In this document: piece by piece, positions 33,841 to 43,473 of the stretch
Position numbering within the stretch: the stretch's first letter is position 1
Layout: every line of letters starts with the position of its first letter
Origin: RYN-230 sp963834515
GTDB lineage: Bacteria; Actinomycetota; Actinomycetes; Streptosporangiales; Streptosporangiaceae
Assembly (NCBI GenBank): GCA_963834515.1
Contig: CAWICB010000007.1
Span: 1,736,001-1,800,000 of the forward strand
DNA length: 64,000 nucleotides
Direction of reading: 5' to 3'
The notes under the pieces: model-generated
The model's database searches: none
The model's input: only the letters and a program-made list of their open reading frames with translations
Told to the model about the DNA's origin: nothing
Translations under genes and position numbers: made by a program

Positions 33841-35382
33841 TCAGCTGCCGCTGGGCATCCGGACGATAACGGCGGTGCTGGCCGGGACGGTCAGGCTGAT
33901 CCCGCCCTCCGGGTCAGCGGGCAGCGTGCTCCACCGCCCGTCCCACGGCGCATCACCGGTGATCGCGGCGCCGCCCAGCGTAGCGCTGGCCGCCCCGGCA
34001 TCCCCCGGTGCCCCGCCGGACAGCGTCATGACGTCCACGCCGTGCGGTGCGGGCCCAGGCGGCACGATGGTCACGGCCGCATCCGCGGCCTCCCGCCCGT
34101 GGGTCTTGTTGATGATCGTGACATGGTCGCCGACCACGTAGGCGGTCAGGTTCATGCCGTCCGGGTTGCCGACCGTGACCGGCCGGACCAGGCCGGCCGA
34201 GCCGAGGGTGAACGCCCTGATGCCGTACGCCTTGGGGGTCACCGTGTACGCCCCGGTGGCGGCCGGGTCGGGCACGATGGTGCCGGTGTAGATCCACTGC
34301 TTGTTGTGGAAGTTGACCCCCGCGGCCCCGTGCGCCGCCCACCAGTGCAGGTGATCAAGGGCCCACAGCGCGGCGGCGAGCGCGTTGCTCGCGCCCGGGA
34401 CCCCGGTGAGGTAGTCGTTCGACTCGGTGAGCCGGTAGCGCTGGCCGGCCGCCGCTACCGGGGCCAGGTGGCTGGCGTAGAACGACGGATACGGGATGTA
34501 GGTGGTGCCTGACGGCTGGGACCCGGTGGCGGTGCCGGTCACCCACTCCGCCGACAGCATGTTGCTGATCGCCTGCTGGGCGGTCGTCCGCCCCGGGCTT
34601 CCGCCCACGTAGTAGTGCTGGGTGAATTCGGTTACCCGGCCGGAGTTCCGTTCATCGCCGGCGAACCGCTCGGTCCACGAGACGCCGCGGTCCGGGTCCG
34701 GGGTGTAGGTGAGCGGCGTGTAAGCGCCGGTGTCCGGGCCGGCCAGCGGCGCGCCCGGGGCGGCCGCGCGCACCGCGTCGGCAAAGCTCCGCCAGGTGGC
34801 CAGGTAAGACGGGTAGGCACTGCCCGGGACACCGCCGGTCTCCTCGTAGATAGCCGGGTCGTGCGCGTGTCCCGGGTAGGTGTGGAACGCGTGCCAGTCC
34901 GGCTCGTTCCCGATCGCGAAGCTGGCCAGGTTCTCCCGGTACCGGTCCCAGATGTACCCGGCGGCCTGGGCATCGGCCGACCTCAGGTCGCGGACGGCCC
35001 GGCCGCTGGGGTTGAGCAGGCGGAGTGAGTAGATCACGTCCAGCCCAGCCGCGGCGGCGAACGCGAACAGGTTGTCCACCCCGGTGAAGCCGTCCCGGCC
35101 GGTGCCCGCCGGGATGAAATCATCCACCGAGCCGCCGCCGATCCGCAGGCTGCGCAGCCCCATGTTGCGGAACAGGGTGACCAGCGAGTCGTTGTCCGCC
35201 CGGAACAGGTAACCGTCCACCCCGGCGTTGCCCGGGTTGAGCGGGCCGCGCTCGAAGCTCAGCCCGGCGAAGTCGGCTGGGACGGCGGGCCCGGGCGGCC
35301 CGTCCCCGACGGTGATCGTGACCGGGTGAATGCCGGGCCGGGCGTCCCGGTCAGCCCGGCCGCCCAGGATCCGCCGCAGCAT
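33841..35382 (-). CDS. GH79-like glycoside hydrolase
   Basis: This protein of about 513 residues has a TIM-barrel region followed by a beta-rich C-terminal domain. The candidate acid/base is Glu in FAIGNEPDWHAF (about residue 160) and the nucleophile is Glu in YRLTESNDYL. Other family-like blocks are SLRIGGGSVDDFIP and AAGVNFHNKQWIYTGTI. GH79 enzymes cleave beta-glucuronides. No signal peptide is visible, so it may act inside the cell or leave by another route. ATG 35382 or GTG 35388 is the start. Confidence 0.7.
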   Translation of the reverse strand: MLRRILGGRADRDARPGIHPVTITVGDGPPGPAVPADFAGLSFERGPLNPGNAGVDGYLFRADNDSLVTLFRNMGLRSLRIGGGSVDDFIPAGTGRDGFTGVDNLFAFAAAAGLDVIYSLRLLNPSGRAVRDLRSADAQAAGYIWDRYRENLASFAIGNEPDWHAFHTYPGHAHDPAIYEETGGVPGSAYPSYLATWRSFADAVRAAAPGAPLAGPDTGAYTPLTYTPDPDRGVSWTERFAGDERNSGRVTEFTQHYYVGGSPGRTTAQQAISNMLSAEWVTGTATGSQPSGTTYIPYPSFYASHLAPVAAAGQRYRLTESNDYLTGVPGASNALAAALWALDHLHWWAAHGAAGVNFHNKQWIYTGTIVPDPAATGAYTVTPKAYGIRAFTLGSAGLVRPVTVGNPDGMNLTAYVVGDHVTIINKTHGREAADAAVTIVPPGPAPHGVDVMTLSGGAPGDAGAASATLGGAAITGDAPWDGRWSTLPADPEGGISLTVPASTAVIVRMPSGS

Positions 35383-35505
35383 GCCCACGTCATGCCCGGT
35401 GACCGGGCCCCGCTAACCGCACTGCCCGCAGTAATGGCCGGGATGGCCGGGGTGGTAGCTGACCCTCTTTTCATCACGTACTGACGCGGCTGACGCGGCG
35501 TGGGG

Positions 35506-35868
35506 TCAGCTGGCCCCGGCCGGGCGGCGCAGCGGGTAGTCCAGGTAGCCGCGGGCCCATTTGCCCACCGGGCTGGTGGACAGCACTTCCCCGATCCACG
35601 GGTCGAGCCGGATGCGGTCCACGGTGACCGCGGCGCCCCGGCTGAAGTCATTGCGTATCGGTGGGCCGGTCACGATCCAGCCGTCCTGGCCGACCGCGTT
35701 CAGCACCGCGTACCGCTCACCGGGGATCAGGACCCCCAGCTCGACCACGGCCACGACCCGGGCCTGCATGGCGGTGACCAGGATGCCGACCATGTGCTCG
35801 GGGGACTGGGTTTCGCTCGGCGCAAGGGCAATGGTCAATAGGGAGGCGTACTCCCATCGCTCGGGCAT
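35506..35868 (-). CDS. Hypothetical protein, possibly DUF4177-like
   Basis: This 120-aa protein starts MPERWEYASLLTIALAP and contains YAVLNAVGQDGWIVTGPPI. The WEY start and a LNxxGxxGW motif recall the small DUF4177 family, but the middle is longer and the match is weak. The C-terminus is basic. It lies between the GH79-like gene and the dihydrofolate-reductase-like gene, all on the minus strand. Confidence 0.5.
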   Translation of the reverse strand: MPERWEYASLLTIALAPSETQSPEHMVGILVTAMQARVVAVVELGVLIPGERYAVLNAVGQDGWIVTGPPIRNDFSRGAAVTVDRIRLDPWIGEVLSTSPVGKWARGYLDYPLRRPAGAS

Positions 35869-35936
35869 GGCGTAAGCCTGCCATAGCGTCCCGGCCGGGG
35901 GGACCGCCCAGGACCCCCGGCCGCGGCGCCGAGCCG

Positions 35937-36515
35937 CTAAGCGTCCCGGACGCGCTGATAGGTGAGCAGGGCGAGGTTGTCCCCGACGGCCCGGGCGTGG
36001 CCGAGGCGCAGCAGGCTGCGGCCGCTGGTCTCGCCGAACAGGCGCCGCCCGGCCCCGAGCACGACCGGGTAGACCATCAGCCGCAGCTCGTCGGCGAGGT
36101 CGTGCTCCAGCAGCGTGTGCACGAGCTGAATGCTGGCGATGACCACGATGTCCCCGGCCAGGTCCTGCTTCAGCTTGGTCACCTCGCTCACCACGTCGCC
36201 GTTGAGCACAGTGGAGTTGCTCCACTGCGGCTGGCCGGGAGTTGACGAGACGACGTACTTGGGCAGGCTGTTCAGCCGGTCCGCCCACTCGCCGCTGCGG
36301 GACAGCCACCGCGACGCGAAATACGCGTCGCTCCGCCGGCCCAGCAGCAGCGCCTCGGCGCTCCGCGCCTCGGCGAGCCCGGCCTTGGCCCACTCGGCGT
36401 GGTCCTTCTCCCCCTGCTGGCTGAACCAGCCGCCCAGCCGGAAGCCCTCCTCGCCGGTCGGGTCCTGGACGACTCCATCGACAGTGATGTTCTCGCTGAT
36501 AACGATCCTGCCCAT
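35937..36515 (-). CDS. Dihydrofolate reductase/RibD C-terminal family protein
   Basis: This 192-aa protein starts MGRIVISENITVDGVVQDP and contains EALLLGRRSDAYFASRW, LPKYVVSSTPGQPQWSNSTV, GDIVVIASIQLVHTLLEHDL, and RLMVYPVVLGAGRRLF. This is the RibD_C pattern. Members are NADPH-binding reductases of uncertain substrate. A second family member is at 63009-63614. The ATG at 36515 is followed directly by the conserved first strand. Confidence 0.85.
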   Translation of the reverse strand: MGRIVISENITVDGVVQDPTGEEGFRLGGWFSQQGEKDHAEWAKAGLAEARSAEALLLGRRSDAYFASRWLSRSGEWADRLNSLPKYVVSSTPGQPQWSNSTVLNGDVVSEVTKLKQDLAGDIVVIASIQLVHTLLEHDLADELRLMVYPVVLGAGRRLFGETSGRSLLRLGHARAVGDNLALLTYQRVRDA

Positions 36516-36643
36516 GCCGGTTCTCCTCCGGGGTCGCGTGGTCAGCTGCTACTTGTGCTGACCCCGGGAGGCCGGGAGGGTGGGCGGTCACGCCGTGCTG
36601 ATCCCGGCGCCGGCCGGTTCCCGGGCATTGGGATACTGCTGCC

Positions 36644-37084
36644 ATGCCTCTTACTGGTGACTACCAACCCAGCGCAGCCCCGTGGGCCCGCGATCAGGTC
36701 GAGCTTTACGAGCGGTCCGGCGGTACCGAGGGAACCGAGCTGAACGGGAAGCCGGTCATCATCCTGACCTCGGTGGGCGCCCGGAGCGGGAAGCTGCGCA
36801 AGACCCCGCTGATGCGCGTCGAGCACGACGGCGAGTACGCCGTGGTGGCGTCGCTGGGCGGTGCGCCCAAGCATCCGGTCTGGTACTACAACCTGATTGC
36901 CAACCCGCACGTGGAACTGCAGGACCGCGGGGCCAGGAAGGACTACCAGGCCCGGGAAGTGCACGGCGCGGAACGCGACGCCTGGTGGGAGCGGGCCGTG
37001 GCCGCGTGGCCGGACTACGCGTCCTACCAGGAGAAGACCACCCGGACCATCCCAGTCTTTGTGCTCACCCCGGCCGGCGGGTAG
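36644..37084 (+). CDS. Ddn-like F420-dependent nitroreductase family protein
   Basis: This 146-aa protein belongs to the deazaflavin (F420)-dependent nitroreductase family: ARDQVELYERSGGTEG, GKPVIILTSVGARSGKLRKT, PLMRVEHDGEYAVVASLGGA, KHPVWYYNLIANPHVELQ, and a C-terminal FVLTPAGG. The HPxWYxNL motif is typical. Such proteins use reduced F420 to reduce quinones or nitro compounds. It implies that the organism makes F420. Confidence 0.9.
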   Translation: MPLTGDYQPSAAPWARDQVELYERSGGTEGTELNGKPVIILTSVGARSGKLRKTPLMRVEHDGEYAVVASLGGAPKHPVWYYNLIANPHVELQDRGARKDYQAREVHGAERDAWWERAVAAWPDYASYQEKTTRTIPVFVLTPAGG

Positions 37085-37143
37085 CGGCCGCTGCCCGGTC
37101 ACCGCGGCCGCGAGTGGGCCGCCGGCCCGCCCGCGGCCCGGAG

Positions 37144-38010
37144 TCAGCCGCCGATCGCGTTCAGCTCCGGCAGCACGTCGGCGGGCAGCCGCAGCCCGGC
37201 GCCGGCCACGTTCTCCCGCAGGTGGGCCACGGACGACGTGCCCGGGATCAGCAGCATGTTCGGTGACCGCTGCAGCAGCCAGGCCAGGGCCACGGCCATC
37301 GGGGACGCGCCGAGCCGCTCCGCGACCTGGTCCAGCTCACTGGACTGCAGCGGCGAGAAGCCGCCCAGCGGGAAGTACGGCACGAACCCGATGCCCTGCT
37401 GCGCGGTGAGATCGACCAGGGCGTCGTCGCCGCGCCGGGCGAGGTTGTAGAGGTTCTGCACGCACACGACCGGGGCGATGGACTGCGCTTCGGCGAGCTG
37501 GCCGGCTGACACGGTACTGAGGCCGAGGTGCCGGATCAGCCCCTGCTGCTGCAGCTCGGCCAGCGCCCCGAACTGCTCAGCGATCGAGCCGGGCTCGGGA
37601 TCTTCCACGCCGCCCACCCGCAGGTTGACCACGTCGAGCACGTCGAGGCCGAGGTGCCGCAGGTTGTCGTGCACCTGCTCGCGGAGCTCGGCTGGGGTCC
37701 GGGCGTGCGGCCAGCCGCCGGTTTCGTCCCGGCGCCCGCCCACCTTGGTCACGATGTGCAGATCGTCCGGGTACGGCGCGAGTGCCTCACGGATGAGCTC
37801 GTTGGTGACGTACGGCCCGTAGAAATCGGCCGTGTCGATGTGGTTGATGCCGAGATCCACCGCCGTGCGCAGCACGGCGATTGCGGCGTCGTGGTCCTTG
37901 GGCGGCCCGAACACCCCGGGGCCAGCCAGCTGCATGGCGCCGTAGCCAACGCGGGTGAGTTCGAGATCAGCGACCCGGAACCGGCCGCCGGGCAGATCAT
38001 GAGATGCCAT
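37144..38010 (-). CDS. Aldo/keto reductase
   Basis: This 288-aa AKR has VGYGAMQLAGPGVFGPPKDH, the Asp and Tyr of the tetrad in NHIDTADFYGP, Lys in HIVTKVGG, and the C-terminal IPGTSSVAHLRENVAG. The position of the usual catalytic His reads VVNLRVGG, a variant I recall from one bacterial AKR subgroup. It likely reduces aldehydes or ketones with NADPH. The start is ATG 38010 (MASHDLPGG), with GGAAGGA upstream, rather than the more distal start. Confidence 0.85.
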   Translation of the reverse strand: MASHDLPGGRFRVADLELTRVGYGAMQLAGPGVFGPPKDHDAAIAVLRTAVDLGINHIDTADFYGPYVTNELIREALAPYPDDLHIVTKVGGRRDETGGWPHARTPAELREQVHDNLRHLGLDVLDVVNLRVGGVEDPEPGSIAEQFGALAELQQQGLIRHLGLSTVSAGQLAEAQSIAPVVCVQNLYNLARRGDDALVDLTAQQGIGFVPYFPLGGFSPLQSSELDQVAERLGASPMAVALAWLLQRSPNMLLIPGTSSVAHLRENVAGAGLRLPADVLPELNAIGG

Positions 38011-38158
38011 GGCGTCCTTCCTGCCCACGGAACGGGCCCGCGAACAGGGCCCGCCAACAGGGCCCACCATGCACCCGGCGCGGCAGCGCAGCCAGCGCCC
38101 CCGTGATCCTGGGGCCAGCAGGACCAGGATGCGCCCCGCCCGGCCCTAGACTGAACAG

Positions 38159-39560
38159 ATGACCAGGCCAAACGTGCGGCACGGGGCGCTGGGTTCTGAC
38201 CGGGCGCAGCCGCTCGCGCTGCTCCAGCCGCTCGTACTGCCCCAGCCGCTCGTACTGCCCCAGCCGCTTGCCGCGACGGGGCGGGCGGATCTGCCGGGTG
38301 CCCGGAGTACCGTCCCGGAGCAGTGATCAGCTGGCGGCCTGCGCGGCCTGCGCGGCATCGGCCCCGAGATAGTCGCGGGGGCCTCGGACAACGATCCGAC
38401 CAACGTGGGCACGGCGGCGGTGGTCGGGGCCCAGAGCATGTACCGGCTGTCCTGGGCGGCGCTGCTCGTCGCCCCGCTGCTCGGCGTGGTGCTGGCCATC
38501 GCCGCGCAGCTGGGCATGGTCAGCCGGCGGCGACCTGCAGTCGCTTACGGTCAGGCGGTTCGGCCGCGGCGTGGCCGGCGTCCTGCTGGTCTCGGTGCTG
38601 GTGGTCAATCTGGTCACCATCGCAGCCGACCTGCAGGCGGGCGCGGCCGGCCTGGGGCTGCTGGCCGGGGTGAGCGCGCGCTGGCTGGTGCTGCCGCTGG
38701 CCGCCGGGCTGGCCGGGCTGCTGCTGGCCGGCCGGTACGGCCAGGTGACCGCCGTACTGCGGTGGGCGCTGCCGGGCTTCCTGGCCTTCACCGCGGCGGC
38801 GGTGCTGGCCCGGCCGGACTGGCCCCAGCTGCTGCGGGCCAGCCTGGTACCGGCCCTGTCGCTGCGGCCCGGTGAGCTGACCGGCGCCGTGGCACTGCTC
38901 GGCACCACGCTAACCAGCTACGTCTACGTGTGGGAGACCGTGCAGCGGGGCGCCGAGCAGGCACCGGACTCCCGGCCCGCCGGTAACCAGCTGACCCGGG
39001 CCCGGGCCGGCGCGGCTGCGGGCGCGGTGTTCACCGCGGTGATCCTCTGGTCCATGCTGGTCGCCTCGGCGGCCACGCTCGGCCGGCACCATCAGGCCGC
39101 GGCCTCGGCCCAGGATGCCGCCCAGGCGCTGCGCCCGCTGGCCGGGCCACTGGCCGGCCGCCTGTTCGCCAGCGGGCTCGTGGTGTCGGCGGTAGTCGCG
39201 CTGCCCGTGCTGATGGCCAGCACCGCCTACATGACCGGCGCCCAGTTCGACTGGCGCCGCGGCCTGTCACAGCCGGTCCGCCAGGCCCGCCGGTTCTACG
39301 CGGTCATGGCCGTGCCGGCCGGGCTGGCCGTCGCCGTCACCCTGGCTGGCGTCCCCGTGCTGCCCATGCTCGTGGCGGCCAGTGTCATCGGCGGGCTGGC
39401 CACCCCGGTCGGCCTGGTCATCCTGATCCGGCTGGCCCGCGATCAGCAGGTCATGGGCGGCCGGCCCATCTCCCGGCTGCTGGCCGCGGCCGGCTGGGCC
39501 GTCACCGCCGTAGTCGGCGGCCTGGGGGTCGCGCTCATCGTGGGCGCCGTCATCCGGTGA
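38159..39560 (+). pseudogene. NRAMP-family divalent metal transporter, broken
   Basis: An ATG at 38159 opens a frame that meets TGA at 38324-38326. The same frame then continues as LRGLRGIGPEIVAGASDNDP and TNVGTAAVVGAQ, the TM1 metal-binding motif of NRAMP proteins. At about 38530 (agccggcggcgacct) the frame shifts by one extra base, and the rest reads DLQSLTVRRFGRGVAGVLLV to the end at 39560. Two independent lesions make this a likely real pseudogene. The N-terminus before the stop carries an 18-bp repeat encoding QPLVLP. The intact protein would import Mn or Fe with protons. Confidence 0.7.
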
Positions 39561-40388
39561 GCGCGGCGAGGATGTCGGGCGCCGCGTCCAGGATGGAGAA
39601 GTGGCCCTGGCCGGGGTGCAGCTGGAACTTCGCGCCCGGGATGGCCGCGGCGAACAGCTCGGCATGCCCGACCGGGACCGTCGTGTCAACGTCCCCATGG
39701 TGAACCCACGTCGGCACCTGGACCGACCCGAGGTCGAACCCCCACGGCCGGGTCAGCACCCGCAGGTCCTGGGCCACGCCCGCGCTGCCCCGGCGGAACG
39801 CCTCGACATAGTTACTCAGGAACGGGTGGCGCACGCCCGGCTGACCGAGCGCGCGGCGGTCCACCCCGGGCAGCTCGCTGCCGGCCAGCCGCAGGAACAG
39901 CTGCGGCGCGGGCCGCGCCAGCGTGGCCAGCCGGCCGAGAAACCAGCCGCCGAACGCGGGCAGCTGCCGGGCGATCTCCAGGGACAGCCGCTCCCCGGTG
40001 GCCATGCCCCGGGTGGGCCACCCAGGCGAGCCGAGCGGCGAAATGAGCATCAGGCTGCGGACCCGGCCGGGCAGCGGGACTGCGCAGGCCGCGGCGAACG
40101 GGCCGCCGCCGGAGACCCCGAGCACGGCCACCGGGTCCGCCCCCAGCGCGTCCAGGACCAGCGCGGCATCCGCTGCCCAGTCGGTGAGCTGGCTCAGGTA
40201 GCGCGGATCGGTCCGGCCGATACCGGGCCGGTCCGGCGCGCAGATCCGCAGGCTCAGCTGCCCGGCCACACCGGCCAGCTGGTATGCCGACAGCCGCGAA
40301 TCAGCCAGCCCGTGGCAGAACAAGACTGGTGCCCCGTCCCCACCACCTCGCAGGCGATCACAGTCCCGTCACCCCGGCGCACGTCCAT
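39550..40388 (-). pseudogene. Alpha/beta hydrolase, frameshifted near its N-terminus
   Basis: The main frame (39550-40323) has the oxyanion strand FCHGLADSR, the nucleophile elbow GVSGGGPFAAA, and catalytic Asp/His in HHGDVDTTVPVGHAE and GQGHFSIL. The natural N-terminus is found upstream in another frame, from ATG 40388: MDVRRGDGTVIACEVVG. Adding one base to the CCCC run at 40338-40341 would join them as VVGDGAPVLFCHGL. It is either an assembly error or inactivated. It overlaps the 3' end of the NRAMP pseudogene by 11 bp. Confidence 0.7.
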
Positions 40389-40642
40389 CCCCACCTCATC
40401 GCTCGCGCCCGGGGTGGCGCATGGTCAGCGAGGCGGATCGGAGCTGGCGCGGACGGCCACGGTGAAGACATGTTCTTCGGGCCGACGGCGCGCCCATCGG
40501 CGACGCCGCGGCCGGCCGTCGTACTACTGGCCCGGGCCGGAGCCCGGCCAACGCTGACACCGCGCCAGCACCGATCAGCGGGCACCAGGCCGGGCCTGGG
40601 CAGCGGCCCGGTGACCGCCCTGATCGCTGGTGCTGAACCCGG

Positions 40643-41071
40643 TCAGCCGGGCAGCATGCCGCTGACCAGCGCCTGCCAGATCTGGTCGCTGACGAATCCG
40701 TCCTGCTGCAGGCCGAGCCCCTTCTCGAAGCCCTTCACCGCGGCGTCGGTGTTGGGCCCGAAGATGCCGTCTATGGCGAGCTTCTGCTTGCGGAACACGA
40801 ACTCTTCCTGCACGCCGCGGACGGCGTAGCCGCTGGCCCCCTCCTTTACCTGGAATGCCAGCTGGGCCCAGGTCAGCGGGCCCACCTGGCCGTCCTGGGC
40901 CAGCTTCTTCTGGGCCTGAAACGCCTTAACCGCCGCGGTCGTCTTTGGCCCGTAGCTGCCGTCAATGGTGACCGGGTGACCGCGCTGGTGCAGCAGGTAC
41001 TGCACGCTCTGCACCGGGTGCTGGTTGTCCCCCTCCTTGACCAACGGCCATGGCTTGATCGTGGTGCTCAT
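40643..41071 (-). CDS. Protein with two peptidoglycan-binding (PG_binding_1) repeats
   Basis: This 142-aa protein consists of two PG_binding_1 units: VQSVQYLLHQRGHPVTIDGS with YGPKTTAAVKAFQ, and VRGVQEEFVFRKQKLAIDGI with FGPNTDAAVKGFEKG. They bind cell-wall polymers in exported proteins, but no signal peptide or catalytic domain is seen. ATG 41071 has GGGGGAG just upstream, so a longer secreted form is unlikely. Export by another route, or a cytoplasmic role, remains open. Confidence 0.75.
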   Translation of the reverse strand: MSTTIKPWPLVKEGDNQHPVQSVQYLLHQRGHPVTIDGSYGPKTTAAVKAFQAQKKLAQDGQVGPLTWAQLAFQVKEGASGYAVRGVQEEFVFRKQKLAIDGIFGPNTDAAVKGFEKGLGLQQDGFVSDQIWQALVSGMLPG

Positions 41072-41254
41072 GAACTCCCCCTGTGTGGTAGTGGCCCCGT
41101 AATGACCCGGGTCCCAGCTCACCACAATGAGCAAGCTCCCGGCTACCCACCGGGGCCAAAATCACCCGGATTGGACACTCGGCAGATGCCCGCCAAACCA
41201 CCGTGGCAAGGGTCATCGGCTCCGCTGGATACCGCGCCTACCTGCGGGAATGGC

Positions 41255-41521
41255 TCAGCCGAGCTTGTGCCCGTGCTGCCGGGCGAGATCCTCGAGGATG
41301 GCTTGGGCCTTGGATTTGTCGCCCTGCAGGGCACGCAGTTCGGCCCGGGGCAGCTGGGTGACCATGGTCCACGGGTTCCGTTCCGAGCGCCCGTCGACCT
41401 TGGTCAGCCGGTAGCACACCTGCCCGTCGACGCGCATGACCCACTCGAAGGACATCACCGCCAGCGCGCTGGCGGAGTTGCTGCTAACCCGGGCGATGAC
41501 CTTCGGGGCGATCAATGCCAT
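41255..41521 (-). CDS. Hypothetical protein (88 aa)
   Basis: The protein reads MALIAPKVIARVSSNSASAL, then AVMSFEWVMRVDGQVCYRLT, and ends with an amphipathic helix (KAQAILEDLARQHGHKLG). No family is recognised. Codon use is coding-like, with G/C at most third positions. It lies alone between the peptidoglycan-binding gene and the Clp-N gene. Confidence 0.45.
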   Translation of the reverse strand: MALIAPKVIARVSSNSASALAVMSFEWVMRVDGQVCYRLTKVDGRSERNPWTMVTQLPRAELRALQGDKSKAQAILEDLARQHGHKLG

Positions 41522-41705
41522 CCGTTTGCCCTCCTCGCCGGGTGACCCCTCCGGCGATGAAGTCCCGCACTTCCCGGGCCCGGGTCACGTTCGTATGGCC
41601 AGGAGTGAGGCTACCCGGTACGCCTGCAAAGGATTGCACGACCGGGCCGGCTGTCAGGAAAATCACAGCCGCACCACCGGCCATCGCCGGGCCAGGCCGG
41701 TCCAG

Positions 41706-41753
41706 CGAAAGACGCGATGTATCTTGCTGATCCGAAAGACGCGATGTATCTTG
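41706..41753 (+). promoter_or_regulatory. Two direct repeats upstream of the Clp-N gene
   Basis: A 21-bp sequence containing AAAGACGCGATGTATCTTG occurs twice without change, at 41706-41726 and 41733-41753 (period 27 bp). Each copy is an imperfect dyad (AAGA...TCTT). The pair ends 44 bp before the ATG, so it looks like a tandem operator or activator site. Confidence 0.6.
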
Positions 41754-41796
41754 ACCGCAATAGCGGCACCGCCAGGACCCCGAAGGCGGGACGGGC

Positions 41797-42648
41797 ATGT
41801 TCGAACGATTTACCGATCAGGCGCGGCGGGTGCTGGACCTGGCCCAGGAAGAAGCCCGGCTGCTTAACCACAATTACGTCGGCACCGAGCACGTCCTGCT
41901 CGGCCTCATCGGCGAAGGCGAGGGCGTGGCGGCCCAGGCCCTGGAGTCGCTGGGGATGACCCGGCCGGCGGTGCGCCAGCAGGTCGAGGACGTGGTTGGC
42001 CGCGGCCAGCAGGCCGTGCCCCGGCATATCCCGGTCACCCCGCGCGCCAAGAAGGTCCTCGAGCTTGCCCTGCGCGAAGCGCTGCAGCTCGGGCAGCACT
42101 ACATCGGCACCGAGCACCTGCTGCTCGGCCTCATCCGTGAAAGCGAGGGCGTGGCCGGGCAGGTGCTGGTGGGCCAGGGTGCGGATCTGGACCAGATCCG
42201 CCAGCAGGTGATCCGGCTGCTGCATGGCGCTGAGGGGCAGACTAGGCGGACGGCCCGGCGGGCCTGGCCAGGCCAGGGGGGCGGCCAGGCACGGGGGCGG
42301 CGGCCGGCGGTTCTGGACCGCGTCGAGTCCATCGATACCCAGCTGACGGCTATCGGCCAGCGCCTGGGCGCCGGGCCGGAGCTGCGCGGCCTCGACCAGC
42401 AGATCGCGCAGGCCCGCCGGGGCAAGGAAGCGGCCGCTGGCCAGGAGGACTACGAGGCTGCGGCGGCGCTGCGGGACCGGGAACGGCGGTTGCTGGCGGA
42501 CCGGACCGCCCGCCAGCAGGCGTGGGCGGCGGAGCATCTGGATCTGGCCGCCCTGACCGCCGAGCTGCACCGGCTAGCCGAGGAGGTTGGGCAGCTCCGC
42601 GAGCTGCTCCGTGAGCCCGGCACGGGACCGCGCGACAGCGCCGCCTGA
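41797..42648 (+). CDS. Clp N-domain protein with UVR-like coiled coil, no ATPase
   Basis: This 283-aa protein begins like ClpC (MFERFTDQARRVLDLAQEEA) and has two Clp_N repeats (HNYVGTEHVLLGLIGEGEGV and QHYIGTEHLLLGLIRESEGV). Residues about 205-245 form a UvrB/UvrC-like motif (AAAGQEDYEAAAALRDRERR). It ends in a helical segment. The AAA+ domains of ClpC are missing. It could act as an adaptor or decoy for ClpC, or as a stand-alone stress protein. Two direct repeats in the promoter suggest specific regulation. Confidence 0.8.
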   Translation: MFERFTDQARRVLDLAQEEARLLNHNYVGTEHVLLGLIGEGEGVAAQALESLGMTRPAVRQQVEDVVGRGQQAVPRHIPVTPRAKKVLELALREALQLGQHYIGTEHLLLGLIRESEGVAGQVLVGQGADLDQIRQQVIRLLHGAEGQTRRTARRAWPGQGGGQARGRRPAVLDRVESIDTQLTAIGQRLGAGPELRGLDQQIAQARRGKEAAAGQEDYEAAAALRDRERRLLADRTARQQAWAAEHLDLAALTAELHRLAEEVGQLRELLREPGTGPRDSAA

Positions 42649-43096
42649 TAGCCGGCCCCGGGCCGCACCACCGGCCACGGCTAGCTGGGCCCCGCCTTCA
42701 TGGCGCGGGCGCTCAGCATGTCGCAGCTCCACTGGCTGAGCTCGGTCGAGCTGCTCCGCGGTCGGCGGCAGGCCGGGCAGCCGCTCGGTGTGCTCGGCCT
42801 TCATGCCGTCCAGCACGTCCTCCAGGAAGCTCACCAGGCCGTGCCACGGATCAGGGTCGGCCAGGGCGCGCTCCGCGAACGCGCGGCGCCGGGCGTACCA
42901 GCCACAGAACAGCGCCGCCACGAGCTGATCCGTGGTGAAGTTGCGGTGCACGGTGGCGTTGCCCAGCCCAGGCCGCCGGGCGATCTCGATCAGGCTGACG
43001 CTCAGCCCGTCGTCAGCGTAGGCCTGGGCGGCGGCAGCCAGGATCCGGTCCCGATTCTCACGCGCGTCGCGCCCGCGGCGCGGCCGTGGTGACCAT
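42574..43096 (-). pseudogene. TetR-family regulator, frameshifted
   Basis: A TetR helix-turn-helix is readable: ARENRDRILAAAAQAYADDG, LSVSLIEIARRPGLGNATVH, then RNFTTDQLVAALF. This frame has no start codon. The natural start is ATG 43096 (MVTTAAPR) in another frame; one extra base in the GC-rich stretch near 43070-43078 would join them. The C-terminus after about residue 110 loses TetR character and runs into the 3' end of the Clp-N gene on the opposite strand. The gene is probably non-functional unless the frameshift is an assembly error. Confidence 0.6.
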
Positions 43097-43473
43097 CGTG
43101 TTCGCCGGCCTGACGATCCGGGCTGCAGGAGCCGGCCCGTCGAGGTCGCCCCAGCCGCCAGCCGCCAGCACGACCGCCGATATGAGCCATGGTTGAGACC
43201 AACGCCGGACGCTGCTGATCGCGGTCCCGGCCCGGGCCGACCGCGGTGTTCCTGCTGGCCACCCCGCTCGCCTCGGCCGGCCTGATGCTGCGCTGGCTTT
43301 GCTTGCTTAACGCCACCTGGCGCGGCCCGCCGCGGCGCGCCGGATCACCCCCGGTAGCTAGGTAGAGTGCGCACGTAGACCCAGCCCCACCACGGATGTG
43401 GATCCCGGTCCCTGGCGCGGTGCCGCCGGGCCGGCCAGGATTATGTGCGGCGCGCACACAGGAGGACACAACG
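43097..43473. other. 377-bp region without a supported gene
   Basis: The region lies between the TetR pseudogene and the small gene at 43474. A 39-codon plus-strand frame (GTG 43246, MFLLATPLASAGLMLRWLC) is hydrophobic but has no ribosome binding site. GTGCGCAC at 43367-43374 is a short palindrome. Nothing else is seen. Confidence 0.4.

Noticed and set aside
35409..35508. Minus-strand tail SYHPGHPGHYCGQCG after the gene at 35506
   Set aside because: It has a CxxC but no start codon and only short length; probably chance, although it stays in frame after the stop.
43246..43365. 39-aa hydrophobic frame (MFLLATPLASAG)
   Set aside because: No ribosome binding site, no paralogue and no recognised similarity; only noted within the gap entry.
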